DNA from: JACVRN01 sp036389255
Lineage (GTDB): Bacteria > Acidobacteriota > Blastocatellia > Pyrinomonadales > Pyrinomonadaceae
Assembly: GCA_036389255.1 (NCBI GenBank)
Contig: DASVQI010000027.1
Span: forward strand, 1-64,000
Direction: 5' to 3'
Length of the DNA: 64,000 nucleotides
The notes below the pieces were generated by a model. It worked only from the letters and a program-made list of their open reading frames with translations, did not search any database and was not told where the DNA came from. The position numbers and the translations under genes were made by a program. The number at the start of each line of letters is the position of its first letter. Position 1 is the first letter of the stretch. Of the stretch, positions 6,427-15,381 are shown piece after piece.

Positions 6427-8312
6427 CTCTTCTCGGCGGGGAGCGCTAGGGAAAGGTATCTTCCGTCTTCTTCGTAGAGCAGCCTTGCTTCGACCAGATT
6501 GTCCAGAAATTCATTCACCTGATGACGGCTCGGAGTTGCCGTAGACCCCTCCGACAGTTCGTCGCATATCGTCTCTACCGTCGCCCCGCCGTCGCAAGCC
6601 AGATAAATCCGGGCTTCCGATTCCCCCAGATGGTAGTCGTTTGAGCCAAGGTTGGGGCGGCGGTCTTGTATGATGAGGAATCCAGGCCCGCGACGGTAAC
6701 GGAGCGAACTGCCACCCGCCTTGTAAATTTCCTGCCACGTGCGAACGGCTTCCTTGACAGGCTTCGTATAGCTTACGGGGTCACGCTCATCGTCGTAGCG
6801 GTGCTTGAAATCATAAGAGATGTCGTTCAGGGTTCGAGCATCCACATGATACAAAAAACGGTTGAAAGTGAAGGGCTCGCTGACGTCAAGGCCGAACTCG
6901 CCGGGACTACGGTGATAGGGGCTAAAGCGCTGAACCGCAAGGTAGCTTAGATTCGGCGGCTGAAGGTGCGTCAGAGACTGTATCAAGTCCGCCATACGCT
7001 CATAATCTTCAGGGGGTTCGCCGGGGAATCCATAGATGATATTCCACGTCACCTTGATGTGAAATTCAGAGGCCCATTTCAGCAGCCGTATATTTTGTAG
7101 AGCCGTGACCCCTTTCTTTATTAACTTCAGAATCGTGTTGCTGAAGCTTTCGATGCCGGGCTGGATTTCCAGCACGCCCGCGTCGCTCATCAATCGCACC
7201 TGCTCCTTTTTGAGGTTGGATTTCGTCTCGTAGAAAATCTTGAAATCCATTCCTTCTTCACGAAAGGATTTCAAGATGGGCAGGAAAGCATCTATGTAGC
7301 CCAAATCAATGATGTTGTCTACGGCCTCAAAATCGAGATGCCTGTACCTTTTCGCCATGCTGTAGAGCTGTTTCGCGGTTCGTTCTGCGCTCTTGCTGCG
7401 GAAGGTCATTGACGAACCGTTGAGGCCGCAGAAGGTGCAGTGCATCTTTTCCCCCCACCAACAACCGCGCGCGCTCTCGAACAGGATGACTACATTGGGC
7501 AGCATGTCTGCGCGCATGGGGCTGAGATGCAGGCGTTGAAAATATTCGTCATAGTTAGGTTCCGGGATATCATCAAGAGGAACTGTCTTGCCGCCGTCCT
7601 GCTCTATGGCAATCGGCTGCCCGTCCTGCCTGTAACAGAGACCGGGCTGTGGCTGAATCGGGCTACCCGAAAGGAGGTCGGTCAAGAGTTTTGGGAAGAC
7701 CCGTTCACCCTCGCCGCGCACAACCACGTCTACCCAGGGAAAGGCGCGTTGAAGTCCTGCTCCCATGGGGCCATCGCAGGCTCCCCCGCCAAACACTATC
7801 TTGAGCGACGGGTCGTGGTGCTTTAACAGTTTCGCAAGAATAAGCGAGGAAACGTTCTGACTGAAGGAGGTAGTGAAGCCTACCACGCATGGTGACTCCC
7901 TCAAGACATCTTCAACGCAGTGGGCTAGAAAGCCCGGCACCAGTTCTCTCATCCTCAATGCTTTACTTATAACTTCTTCCGGTACGCTCTCTTCGCGCAA
8001 GTAGGCTAGGTATTCTTCGTCCAGCGTGCCGCTCGGTTCGCAATACGGCGGGACGGCGAAAATCCATTCGCCCATCCCCATGCGCGAGTATCTATTGGCG
8101 ATGACATCATAGTCGGAGAGACCTATACGCGAGGCATCCGGCAGGTGGGAGGTCTCTGTAGCAAAATGTTCCAGGGCCTTCAGGTAAAAGGAGCGTATGC
8201 CTGTAGAGAAGCCCGCCCGCTCAAGCACAGGTTGGAGGATTCCCAACTGAATGGATGGTCTGATGACAGACATCCAAGGCATCGCAACTAATATGACCTT
8301 TTGCTTACTCAT
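6423..8312 (-). CDS. B12-binding radical SAM RiPP maturase (RiPP maturation radical SAM protein 1 type), 629 aa
   Basis: The N-terminal 20-220 region has the cobalamin-binding Rossmann pattern (VVGFTTSFSQN, KIVFGGGACDG, VVRGEGE). The radical SAM cluster motif is Cys284-X7-Cys292-X2-Cys295 in ARGCWWGEKMHCTFCGLNG, the diagnostic form of the RiPP maturase class. A C-terminal part of about 200 residues (IYLACDGGATVETICDELSEG, a winged-helix-like PqqD/RRE-type segment) may bind the leader peptide. Members of this class act on ribosomal peptides, often as C-methyltransferases; the exact reaction here is not visible. It heads the maturase operon, 280 bp downstream of the third precursor gene. Confidence 0.93.
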   Translation of the reverse strand: MSKQKVILVAMPWMSVIRPSIQLGILQPVLERAGFSTGIRSFYLKALEHFATETSHLPDASRIGLSDYDVIANRYSRMGMGEWIFAVPPYCEPSGTLDEEYLAYLREESVPEEVISKALRMRELVPGFLAHCVEDVLRESPCVVGFTTSFSQNVSSLILAKLLKHHDPSLKIVFGGGACDGPMGAGLQRAFPWVDVVVRGEGERVFPKLLTDLLSGSPIQPQPGLCYRQDGQPIAIEQDGGKTVPLDDIPEPNYDEYFQRLHLSPMRADMLPNVVILFESARGCWWGEKMHCTFCGLNGSSMTFRSKSAERTAKQLYSMAKRYRHLDFEAVDNIIDLGYIDAFLPILKSFREEGMDFKIFYETKSNLKKEQVRLMSDAGVLEIQPGIESFSNTILKLIKKGVTALQNIRLLKWASEFHIKVTWNIIYGFPGEPPEDYERMADLIQSLTHLQPPNLSYLAVQRFSPYHRSPGEFGLDVSEPFTFNRFLYHVDARTLNDISYDFKHRYDDERDPVSYTKPVKEAVRTWQEIYKAGGSSLRYRRGPGFLIIQDRRPNLGSNDYHLGESEARIYLACDGGATVETICDELSEGSTATPSRHQVNEFLDNLVEARLLYEEDGRYLSLALPAEKS

Positions 8313-8515
8313 CTAAGATCATCCCTTGTCGCCGTAAGGGAAATTCGCTGCAAGAAAGGCGCGTCTTCGTACGGAATGAGTTACAGGCTGTGGGCTTACT
8401 GATCTAGGCTGTTAATTGAACAACTAACATGCTTATGAAAGGGATTCAGGGCGCTCGCAGATTCAAAAGGTTGCAGAGCGACACGAAGAGCGCGGGTTCT
8501 AGCACTTTTTCAAAT

Positions 8516-8547
8516 GGGGAGCATGCATTGATTAATGCATGCTCCCC
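8516..8547 (-). terminator. Hairpin between precursor genes and maturase operon
   Basis: A perfect 13-bp inverted repeat, GGGGAGCATGCAT at 8516-8528 with its complement at 8535-8547, has a 6-nt loop. On the minus strand it follows the third precursor by 45 nt and is followed by ATTTGAAAAAG rather than a T run. It is therefore more likely a partial terminator or mRNA stabiliser that keeps precursor transcripts more abundant than enzyme transcripts. The stretch 8313-8515 shows nothing else. Confidence 0.55.
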
Positions 8548-8592
8548 ACGGTCTTTATTGTTACGGGTCTGATTGGCAGCCATGACAGGATG

Positions 8593-8760
8593 CTAATCGC
8601 CGAAGATAACTCCTCCGCCGACGACGTTGCTCAGTGCCCTGACCTCCATTTTGAGTATGGACAGAGATGGGGTCGAATCGTCACTTTTATGGAGAGCGTC
8701 TTCACGGTTAACGTTCTTTGGCTCCTGAATCGAGGTTTCCTTCTTCTCTTGCTTGTTCAT
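8593..8760 (-). CDS. RiPP precursor peptide 3, 55 aa
   Basis: A short frame beginning MNKQEKKET and ending NVVGGGVIFGD. The ATG at 8760 follows a GGAGA-type site (TTAAGGAGACAAAGCA). The first 30 residues are hydrophilic, Lys/Glu/Asp rich and variable. The last 23 match the two neighbouring peptides almost exactly: SLSI-x-KMEV, RALSNV, GGGVI-x-GD. That pattern (variable hydrophilic leader, conserved Gly-rich tail, repeated gene copies beside YcaO, TfuA and radical SAM genes) is what a RiPP precursor family looks like. No known family name comes to mind. The neighbours lie 57 nt upstream and the maturases downstream on the same strand. Confidence 0.85.
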   Translation of the reverse strand: MNKQEKKETSIQEPKNVNREDALHKSDDSTPSLSILKMEVRALSNVVGGGVIFGD

Positions 8761-8817
8761 TGCTTTGTCTCCTTAACAAGGCCGGTGTCGGCTTGGTTAT
8801 CTTTAAGCAAAGAGACT

Positions 8818-8991
8818 TTAATCACCTATAAGAACTCCACCGCCAGCGACAGGGCTTAAATCTTTTACTTCCATTTTGATAATGGATAAAGAGTTGTCAG
8901 CACCGTCGTTGATGGAAGAGGCATTCTCTTTTTCCGCATTCGTGAGATGCTCCTGAATAGGAAGCACCTGTGTTTCTTGCTTGCTCATCAT
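8818..8991 (-). CDS. RiPP precursor peptide 1, 57 aa
   Basis: The start is the ATG at 8991 (or 8988), 5 nt after AAAGGAGG; upstream in-frame codons have no such site. The peptide starts MMSKQETQVLPIQEHL, carries a polar Asn/Glu/Ser-rich middle and ends KMEVKDLSPVAGGGVLIGD. Against its two siblings the tail differs at only a few sites (RALSNV becomes KDLSPV, and GGGVLIGD in place of GGGVIxGD). The SKQET start resembles the NKQEK of peptide 3, so part of the leader is also shared. The candidate core contains three adjacent glycines, plausible targets for a YcaO/TfuA thioamidase. Confidence 0.85.
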   Translation of the reverse strand: MMSKQETQVLPIQEHLTNAEKENASSINDGADNSLSIIKMEVKDLSPVAGGGVLIGD

Positions 8992-9051
8992 TTTTGCCTC
9001 CTTTAGCACAATTGATGCGAGGGTGGCTTTGATTAGAAACAAGTGAAGCAG

Positions 9052-9222
9052 TTAGTCGCCCAGAATGACCCCACCGCCCGAAACGTTGCTTAAAGCTCTT
9101 ACTTCCATCTTGTAGATGGAGAGGGAGCTTTCGACGCCGTTGTTGACGGAAGATGGGCTCTCTTTCTCCGTATTCTCAGAAGCGTCCTGAGCGGAGAGTT
9201 CCAGAGTCTCTTGCATATTCAA
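9052..9222 (-). CDS. RiPP precursor peptide 2, 56 aa
   Basis: TTG at 9222 lies 6 nt after AAGGAGG, giving a start MNMQET that lines up with MNKQEK of peptide 3; the ATG at 9216 is the alternative. The leader is acidic (SAQDASENTEKES) and the tail is KMEVRALSNVSGGGVILGD, one residue different from peptide 3 in the RALSNV to GGG region. It is the first peptide after the promoter at 9309-9336, so probably the best expressed. There are no Cys residues, so lanthionine or sactionine cross-links are excluded. Azoline chemistry would be limited to Ser, leaving amide thioamidation or C-methylation more likely. Confidence 0.85.
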   Translation of the reverse strand: MNMQETLELSAQDASENTEKESPSSVNNGVESSLSIYKMEVRALSNVSGGGVILGD

Positions 9223-9308
9223 AAATTGCCTCCTTATAGCAAGGCCGTTGCGGGAACTTTGATCAACTGAAAAAAGCTTGACCAAAGGTTACGGGAGGTT
9301 GCGGCGAA

Positions 9309-9336
9309 AGTATATCTTCGTTTTATGAAAAGTCAA
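9309..9336 (-). promoter_or_regulatory. Sigma70-type promoter of the precursor operon
   Basis: On the minus strand TTGACT (9331-9336) and TATACT (9309-9314) are 16 nt apart. They lie about 85 nt before the first precursor start, between it and the HTTM gene. The precursors therefore seem to have their own strong promoter. Confidence 0.65.
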
Positions 9337-9421
9337 GGAGCATTTGGAAGCCTGAATCTCAAATGTAAGGGGGATTTAGGTGTTAGAAACGCTTCGCTGT
9401 GATGGCCGTAAAGACGCGGTT

Positions 9422-10861
9422 CTATGAGCAGTAGGGTATTGAAGGGTCGTTTGATATGCCGTAGGGAAAGAGTGTGGCCCGTAGGTAGCGGTGACAGCGC
9501 TCGCTCATGTGCCGAGCGTAGTCCTCTATTTCGTGGCGCTCTCCACGCTCCACATAAACGACCCGCACTACGGGCTGCGGCTCTACGCTCTGGCAGACCA
9601 GTTTAAGCCCTTCGTGGAAAAAATAGCTTGAATAGAGCACCTCTTCCCGCGCCAGTAGCCAGATAAGCACGGTGTTGAGTGTGTCTCCAGGCTTATGTCT
9701 TACGGGCTGCGGCAGTCCTTCTATCCGCTCTATGCGCACGTAGCTCGCCAGATTAAAGGGTCGCCAATGTGAGGGGATAAGGAGGTGTCGCCAAGGCTCG
9801 TGCCTGAGGTTACTGAACATAGCCAGGCTGAATTCGGTTTTCAGGCCAAGATAGGGGGAAAGCCCGTTCAAGAGAAAAAGCGCAGTCACTATCACTATCG
9901 CAAAGAGTTGAGCCGCTCCCAACTCCTGCCAGCCGAAGGTTGATAGAGGGCCTTGGCTGAAGAGGACTATCCCTACCACCATCGCCGCGATGGTATAGAT
10001 GCAGAAGAGAATCTGTACGACGAGGGCCGCGCGCCTGTAACGAAAGAGGCTCACAAGCCCCAGACGCCACCCCATGAAGAGGCCCAGCGCGAGGTAGATA
10101 ACGATAGGCGGCCATCCTACCAAGAAAGCAGACCTGAGCAGATGCGGCCATTCTTCCGGGGGGATGAAAGCCGACAGCCCCGCATACATCACGCTGGAGA
10201 AGTGAAAATTGCATAGCAGCCCAAGGGGGAGATGCAGGACGATGGCCAGACAGATGGCAAGAGGCCTAGTGGCGGGAACCAGCAGTAATAGAGGAATCAA
10301 TCCTTCCAACGCCAGGGTTCCATAGATAGAGAGAAAGCTATAAATTTTAACTAGCCGGGGATTAATGATTTTCCTGTCTTCAAGGTAGAGCTTGGCGAGC
10401 CTTGCCCCGCAGCTAGTCTCATCGCGCAAGTATTCCGCATTCAGCTTGTGAAAGAAGGAGATGAGATACGTAAGGATGACTATAACCTGTATGCCTGCGA
10501 AGAGAAATGGCGTTAATTCTCCCACCCGGCCAGAGAGAATCTGAAACCCTAAGTCCAGGCAGAGTGTGAGCATCATGAACCATAGGACGATTAAATGATT
10601 GGAGAGTCGGAAAGAGTAGCTGGCTATGACGAGCGAGATTGTGATGAATAGAGCCGGATAAAGCGGCCACCACTGGGGCCAGAGCAGCAACAGAACGGCG
10701 AGCGCGATTAAGACCAGGTGCAAGGCGCATTTCAGTCTGGAGGTGAGGCCGAGCCCTAACACCGGAAGGAAGTTTGAGGTCAGGTAGCTCTTTCCTTCAT
10801 AGCAGAGCGCAAAGGATTGATGAGCGAGAATGCCTACGGCCAATAATCGCAGGAACATCAT
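9422..10861 (-). CDS. HTTM-domain (SdpB/vitamin K carboxylase-like) membrane protein, 479 aa
   Basis: A polytopic membrane protein with at least ten hydrophobic helices (for example 51-68, 70-86, 117-140, 160-200, 283-310 and 315-335). The HTTM hallmark is the loop SFFHKLNAEYLRDETSCGARL around 138-160, shared with SdpB and the transmembrane part of gamma-glutamyl carboxylase. The C-terminal 110 residues are soluble. SdpB-type proteins take part in maturation of exported peptides, so a role in processing, exporting or resisting the cluster's peptides is reasonable but unproven. It lies upstream of the precursors on the same strand and may be read from a separate promoter. Confidence 0.75.
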   Translation of the reverse strand: MMFLRLLAVGILAHQSFALCYEGKSYLTSNFLPVLGLGLTSRLKCALHLVLIALAVLLLLWPQWWPLYPALFITISLVIASYSFRLSNHLIVLWFMMLTLCLDLGFQILSGRVGELTPFLFAGIQVIVILTYLISFFHKLNAEYLRDETSCGARLAKLYLEDRKIINPRLVKIYSFLSIYGTLALEGLIPLLLLVPATRPLAICLAIVLHLPLGLLCNFHFSSVMYAGLSAFIPPEEWPHLLRSAFLVGWPPIVIYLALGLFMGWRLGLVSLFRYRRAALVVQILFCIYTIAAMVVGIVLFSQGPLSTFGWQELGAAQLFAIVIVTALFLLNGLSPYLGLKTEFSLAMFSNLRHEPWRHLLIPSHWRPFNLASYVRIERIEGLPQPVRHKPGDTLNTVLIWLLAREEVLYSSYFFHEGLKLVCQSVEPQPVVRVVYVERGERHEIEDYARHMSERCHRYLRATLFPYGISNDPSIPYCS

Positions 10862-11390
10862 AGCGCTAATATTAATCTTGCCCCATCAATTTTGGAATCG
10901 GAAATGGCGGCTACCGTCTCTGAATTTTCAGTGGAAGCGGCCTTCCCTACTCGAATGCGACTCGCTTTCGCCCCGATGCTCACAAGGCTTGAGCAATGTT
11001 TCCGATTCTTGAGTTGAAAGGCTCAGAAGTATCGTCGGGTCAGGTTATACTTCGAACGATTTGACCGGCATGAGAAAATAGACCAATGCTGGTCAATAGC
11101 TTCTCATCGAAGGCAGCACTGCTCAATCTTTGAGCGTCCCTTTGTGTCGTTCATTGTGCCGCATCATGTAAGAATGTGGCTACAGGGTTTTGTGATAGTA
11201 TAGCCCGTGCGCTCCCTAAAATAAGCGCATCGCGGGCGAAGCCTTTGACCAATCGGCCTGCGCTGCTCTCCGAACTGCAATCAAAGGCTCTACGGAACAA
11301 GGATTAATTAGCTCATACAAGGTCATCAGTATCGGCTGGCGGGGAATTTCAGGGTTTTCTGGCCCGCCGCGTGGCAGGCTGAATATAAAC
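10862..11390. other. Divergent intergenic region with a dyad operator candidate
   Basis: No gene is supported in these 529 bp between the HTTM gene and the MFS gene. GACCA-ATGC-TGGTC at about 11081-11094 is a short perfect dyad that could bind a regulator of both operons. A TATAAT-like TAGTAT lies near 11197 in the plus direction, without a convincing -35. Confidence 0.3.
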
Positions 11391-12692
11391 ATGAACCTTG
11401 ACGTTGACAAGCCTCAGACTCGCTTCGTTAATCGGAAAGCTCTTAATCTGATTCCGTGGCAGCCGCTCACCAGTCGCGACTTCAGACTGCTCTGGATTGG
11501 ACAAAGTGTCTCCCTTTTGGGAGATCAAATCTATCTGGTGGCCCTGCCTTTGTTGACGCTTCAACTCAACGGTTCTGGCTTCGCGCTGGGGACTGTGCTG
11601 ATGGCAACGACCATTCCCCGAGCGCTCTTTCAACTGGTAGGCGGCGCACTGAGCGACCAATTCTCGCCGCATCGTCTAATACTCATCTCCAACGCCGGGC
11701 GTGCCTTGCTGATAGCCATCCTCACGACCGAGATAATGCTGGGTACCATCAAGTTCTGGCATCTGTATCCGCTAGCCATAGGTCTTGGGCTGGCTGATGC
11801 CTTCTTCTACCCGGCCTTCAAATCTCTGGTTGCGCTGATAATGGACGAGCACAAGTTGGCCGCGAGCAACGCACTCTTGCAGTTGAGCACTCAATCGAGC
11901 AAGTTTATCGGCCCGCTCTTAGCGAGCCTAGTTATCTTGACGACAGGGTTCGGCGCAGCCTTTGCCCTGGACACCCTCAGCTTCATCTTCGCCATCCTGC
12001 TGCTGCTCATGATGAGAGGAGAGGCGGCATGGCTTCCGGCGCAGGAAGAAGCGGGCACGGATGAGCGGGAGGCGCGGACATCTAAACCCGGCGGCCTGAT
12101 GGACTCCATACGCAAGGGGCTAAGTTATGCATGGGGCGACCCAATCATACGCAACATCCTGGTGCTCACGACAATCCTTGAATTTTCGTTTGCAGGCCCG
12201 CTCTTCGTAGGTCTACCAACGCTGGTGAAAGAGCGCTTTGCCGGGAGTCCCACGGCCTTCGGCGCTATGCTCTCTACTTTCGGGGCCAGTATGCTGGTAG
12301 GAACTCTGCTCGCGCCTGCAATCACAAAGCTTCGATACCGCTTCCTTATTATCGTAGGCATCTCCTGCGCGTTCGGCATCGGCTTATCACTCATGGGCTT
12401 TGTCAAAAATGTTCCGTCGGGTTGCGTCCTGCTAGGCTTCATGGGACTGGGCGCAGGCATCCTGCAAATACTCACGCTCACATGGCTTCAGACAAGGGCC
12501 CCGGCCAACATGCGTGGAAGGGTGATAAGCATTTTCACATTCGCTGGCTACGTCTTGACTCCGCTCTCTTATGCGATTGCAGGGGCCGTCGTTGATTTGA
12601 ACCTCGCGCTTACGTTTGTCGTTGCGGGCGGCCTCATGACCGTCACAGCCTTGGGCGCATTGGGCAGCAGGACGGTACGCGCGCCCTCATAG
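11391..12692 (+). CDS. MFS transporter (EntS/DHA3-type exporter), 433 aa
   Basis: Twelve hydrophobic segments are visible in a 433-residue chain of normal MFS length. The opening QPLTSRDFRLLWIGQSVSLLGDQIYLVALPLL is the typical first helix of the DHA3 / enterobactin-exporter-like group, and GGALSDQFSPHRLILISN matches the loop 2-3 motif A (G-x-x-x-D-R-x-x-R-R). These proteins use the proton gradient to export siderophores, macrolides or peptides. Lying divergently next to the RiPP genes, it is a candidate exporter or self-resistance pump. The start ATG opens directly on the conserved N-terminus. Confidence 0.88.
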   Translation: MNLDVDKPQTRFVNRKALNLIPWQPLTSRDFRLLWIGQSVSLLGDQIYLVALPLLTLQLNGSGFALGTVLMATTIPRALFQLVGGALSDQFSPHRLILISNAGRALLIAILTTEIMLGTIKFWHLYPLAIGLGLADAFFYPAFKSLVALIMDEHKLAASNALLQLSTQSSKFIGPLLASLVILTTGFGAAFALDTLSFIFAILLLLMMRGEAAWLPAQEEAGTDEREARTSKPGGLMDSIRKGLSYAWGDPIIRNILVLTTILEFSFAGPLFVGLPTLVKERFAGSPTAFGAMLSTFGASMLVGTLLAPAITKLRYRFLIIVGISCAFGIGLSLMGFVKNVPSGCVLLGFMGLGAGILQILTLTWLQTRAPANMRGRVISIFTFAGYVLTPLSYAIAGAVVDLNLALTFVVAGGLMTVTALGALGSRTVRAPS

Positions 12693-12791
12693 TACGTGCC
12701 GGGATAGTTGGAGCGTCAATCGGAAAGCTCTCTGCTCCGGGTTTAAGTTCTTCCTATAAGCCTTATGAGCCGCAAGGGCTGGTGAAAGATA

Positions 12792-15245
12792 ATGGAGACT
12801 ATCTGGCAAGATATTCGCTACGGGGGGCGGGTCTTACTTAAAAAGCCCGTCTTCACCACGGTCATCATACTTGCGCTCGCGCTGGCTATAGGCGCGAACA
12901 CGGCCATCTTCAGCGTTATCAACGCCATTCTTCTGCGCCCATTAGCCTATGACCGCCCGGAACGGCTGGTGATGCTCTGGGAAGCGAACATGAAAAAGGG
13001 CTGGGGGCTGGCTCCGACCTCATATCTTAACTTTACGGATATGAAGGAGCAGAACAAACTGCTCGAAGGGCTCGCCGCCTTTACCGACAGCAGCTTCAAT
13101 CTGACGGGACGAGACGAGCCTGAGCGCGTCAAGGGCCTAATCTCCTCGGCCAATCTCTTTTCGCTTTTGGGCGTTAAGCCAGCGCGCGGGCGCGCGTTCC
13201 TTCCCGACGAAGACGTAAATCCTAAAGCCGGTCGCGTGCTGGTACTGAGCTGGGGCTTATGGCAACGCCGCTTTGGGGGTGACCCGAATGTCATAGGCCA
13301 AAACGTTCTACTTAATGACGAGAGCTACACGGTGGTCGGCGTCATGCCCGAAGATTTTCATTTCCCGCCCTTATTTACGGCCACCGTCGGCTCCGCGCGC
13401 ATCACGATTGCGGAGGCGGACTTGTGGCTTCTTCTGACGCCGGATGACGTTCCGAAGGGGCGCGAGTTGAGGACTCTGTTTCTACTGGGCCGACTCAAAG
13501 AGGGCACTACGCTTGAACAGGCCAGGGCGGAAATGAGCGCCATAGCGCGCCGTCTGGAGACGGATTATCCAATCCCCAATACGGGATTGGAGATAAAAGT
13601 CATCCCGCTACAGCAGCAGGTCGCAGGGGATATCGGCCTCCCGCTTTTCATACTCTTCGGGGCCGTCAGCTTTATTCTGCTCATAGCCTGCGCCAACATC
13701 ACCAACCTGCTGCTGGCAAGGGCAACAGAACGGCAGAAAGAGATAGGGATTCGTCAAGCTCTAGGGGCGACTCGCCTTCGCCTTGTACGACAACTGTTAA
13801 CTGAAAGCGTCCTCATGAGTCTGCTGGGAGGCGCTGCCGGATTGTTATTGGCCTACTGGGGTATCAAGCTCATCACAGGTTTCGGCCCCACCTTGCCGCG
13901 TACCAAAGAGATAGGTATTGACCTGACGGTGTTGCTTTTCACGCTCCTTGTCTCGGTCTTGACGGCGGTTATCTTCGGCCTTTCGCCTGCGCTTCAACTT
14001 TCCAAAGCAGACTTCAACGAAGTATTGAAGGAAGGCGGGAGAAATCCCGGAGGTGGTCGTCGCCGTCGCCTGCATAGATTCCTGGTCATCTCAGAAGTCG
14101 CTCTATCCTTAGTCCTACTAATTGCCGCAGGGTTGATGATTAAGAGCCTACTTCGTCTACAGAAAGTCAACCCCGGATTTAACCCTGACAATCTGCTGAC
14201 GATGAATCTTTTCTTGCCGAAATCCAAATACGGTGAAGAGTACCGGCAGGCTGCCTTTCAGCAGCGGCTGCTAGAGCGAGTCGCAGCGCTTCCGGGCGTA
14301 GAAGGTGCAGCGACCGTTGACGACCTTCCCTTTGGTGAGATGCAGCAAATCTACGGCTTTAATATAGAAGGCCAGGCTACGTCGGAACCATCCGCCAGGC
14401 CCCGCGCATACTTTCGTACCGTCAGCCCTGACTATTTTCGCGTGATGGGCATACCCTTGGTCAAGGGGCGAACATTTTCGGAGCAGGACAAGCAGGATGC
14501 GGAGAAGGTGGTGATGATAAATGATGCGGTGGCGCGGCGTTACTGGCCCGGCGAAGACCCGCTCAACAAACATATCAAGCGAGGGCGAAGCGAATCCAAC
14601 AGCCCATGGCTAACAGTCGTAGGCGTGGTCGGCTCCGCTAATCAAACCGCACTGACCATAGCGCCGCAGCCTGAAATCTATCTGCCTTATCTTCAGAACA
14701 CAGGCCCTGCGATGACCCTTGTTACGCGCACCGCCTCTAATCCAAAGGGCTCTCTTCCTTCGGTGCAGCGGGAAGTATCGGCGCTGGAGAAAGACTTGCC
14801 TGTCTCCGATGTCAAGTTGATGACCGACCTCTTATCCACTTCGATTGGTCAGCCGCGCCTATACACGCTTTTGCTTGGCATCTTCGCCTTCCTCGCCATC
14901 GTTTTAACGGCGCTCGGAATCTATGGCGTGATGTCTTACTCCGTGACGCAACGCACGCACGAGATAGGAGTCAGAATGGCCTTAGGAGCACAGCCTTCAG
15001 ACATACTGAAGATGGTCATACGGGAATCAGTCTTTTTAACTCTGTGCGGTTTGGCGATTGGGCTGGCGCTGACCTTCGCTTTGACTCGTACGCTGTCCAG
15101 CCTGCTTTTCGGCGTCACGCCGTTTGACCTGACCATCTTCGCCCTTCTCTCGCTCGTGATGTTTGGCATAGCTCTATTGTCCAGCTATCTCCCTGCTCGT
15201 AGGTCAACGAAGGTGAATCCTCTAATCGCGCTGCGGTACGAGTAA
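12792..15245 (+). CDS. ADOP-type ABC transporter permease (MacB_PCD/FtsX tandem), 817 aa
   Basis: This is the acidobacterial 'ADOP' architecture: two copies of a MacB-like periplasmic domain plus FtsX core. The first transmembrane helix is at 20-45 (TTVIILALALAIGANTAIFSVINAILLRPL). FtsX helices lie at about 285-400 (RQKEIGIRQALGATRLRLVRQLLTESV) and again at 690-815 (THEIGVRMALGAQPSDILKMVIRESV). Such permeases usually pair with a separate MacB-type ATPase, which is not in this window. The start lies 99 bp after the MFS stop. They are numerous in acidobacteria, so linkage to peptide export is only positional. Confidence 0.9.
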   Translation: METIWQDIRYGGRVLLKKPVFTTVIILALALAIGANTAIFSVINAILLRPLAYDRPERLVMLWEANMKKGWGLAPTSYLNFTDMKEQNKLLEGLAAFTDSSFNLTGRDEPERVKGLISSANLFSLLGVKPARGRAFLPDEDVNPKAGRVLVLSWGLWQRRFGGDPNVIGQNVLLNDESYTVVGVMPEDFHFPPLFTATVGSARITIAEADLWLLLTPDDVPKGRELRTLFLLGRLKEGTTLEQARAEMSAIARRLETDYPIPNTGLEIKVIPLQQQVAGDIGLPLFILFGAVSFILLIACANITNLLLARATERQKEIGIRQALGATRLRLVRQLLTESVLMSLLGGAAGLLLAYWGIKLITGFGPTLPRTKEIGIDLTVLLFTLLVSVLTAVIFGLSPALQLSKADFNEVLKEGGRNPGGGRRRRLHRFLVISEVALSLVLLIAAGLMIKSLLRLQKVNPGFNPDNLLTMNLFLPKSKYGEEYRQAAFQQRLLERVAALPGVEGAATVDDLPFGEMQQIYGFNIEGQATSEPSARPRAYFRTVSPDYFRVMGIPLVKGRTFSEQDKQDAEKVVMINDAVARRYWPGEDPLNKHIKRGRSESNSPWLTVVGVVGSANQTALTIAPQPEIYLPYLQNTGPAMTLVTRTASNPKGSLPSVQREVSALEKDLPVSDVKLMTDLLSTSIGQPRLYTLLLGIFAFLAIVLTALGIYGVMSYSVTQRTHEIGVRMALGAQPSDILKMVIRESVFLTLCGLAIGLALTFALTRTLSSLLFGVTPFDLTIFALLSLVMFGIALLSSYLPARRSTKVNPLIALRYE

Positions 15246-15347
15246 TAGACTGTTAGGGTAAAGGAATGGAAGATGCGCCTTAATGCCGTAGGTAGGCAGA
15301 ACCAAGCTTGAATCTGCGTATGGCGTCCAATTTTTTGACAAAATGCT

Positions 15348-15381
15348 AGCTAACTGCCGCTCCGGTTGAATGAGTTTAGGC
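15348..15381 (-). mobile_element. Truncated attC remnant
   Basis: The outer cores AGCTAAC (15348-15354) and TTTAGGC (15375-15381, consensus GTTRRRY broken) enclose only the GCCGCTCCGGTTGAATGAG arm; the other arm and centre are deleted. The stop codon of the DUF3995 gene lies inside this site. It probably marks the decayed end of the array next to the ADOP gene. Confidence 0.6.

Noticed and set aside
8539..8859. Plus-strand 106-codon frame across the precursor region
   Set aside because: It lies antisense to the third precursor gene, which has a good ribosome-binding site and a tail conserved in its neighbours.
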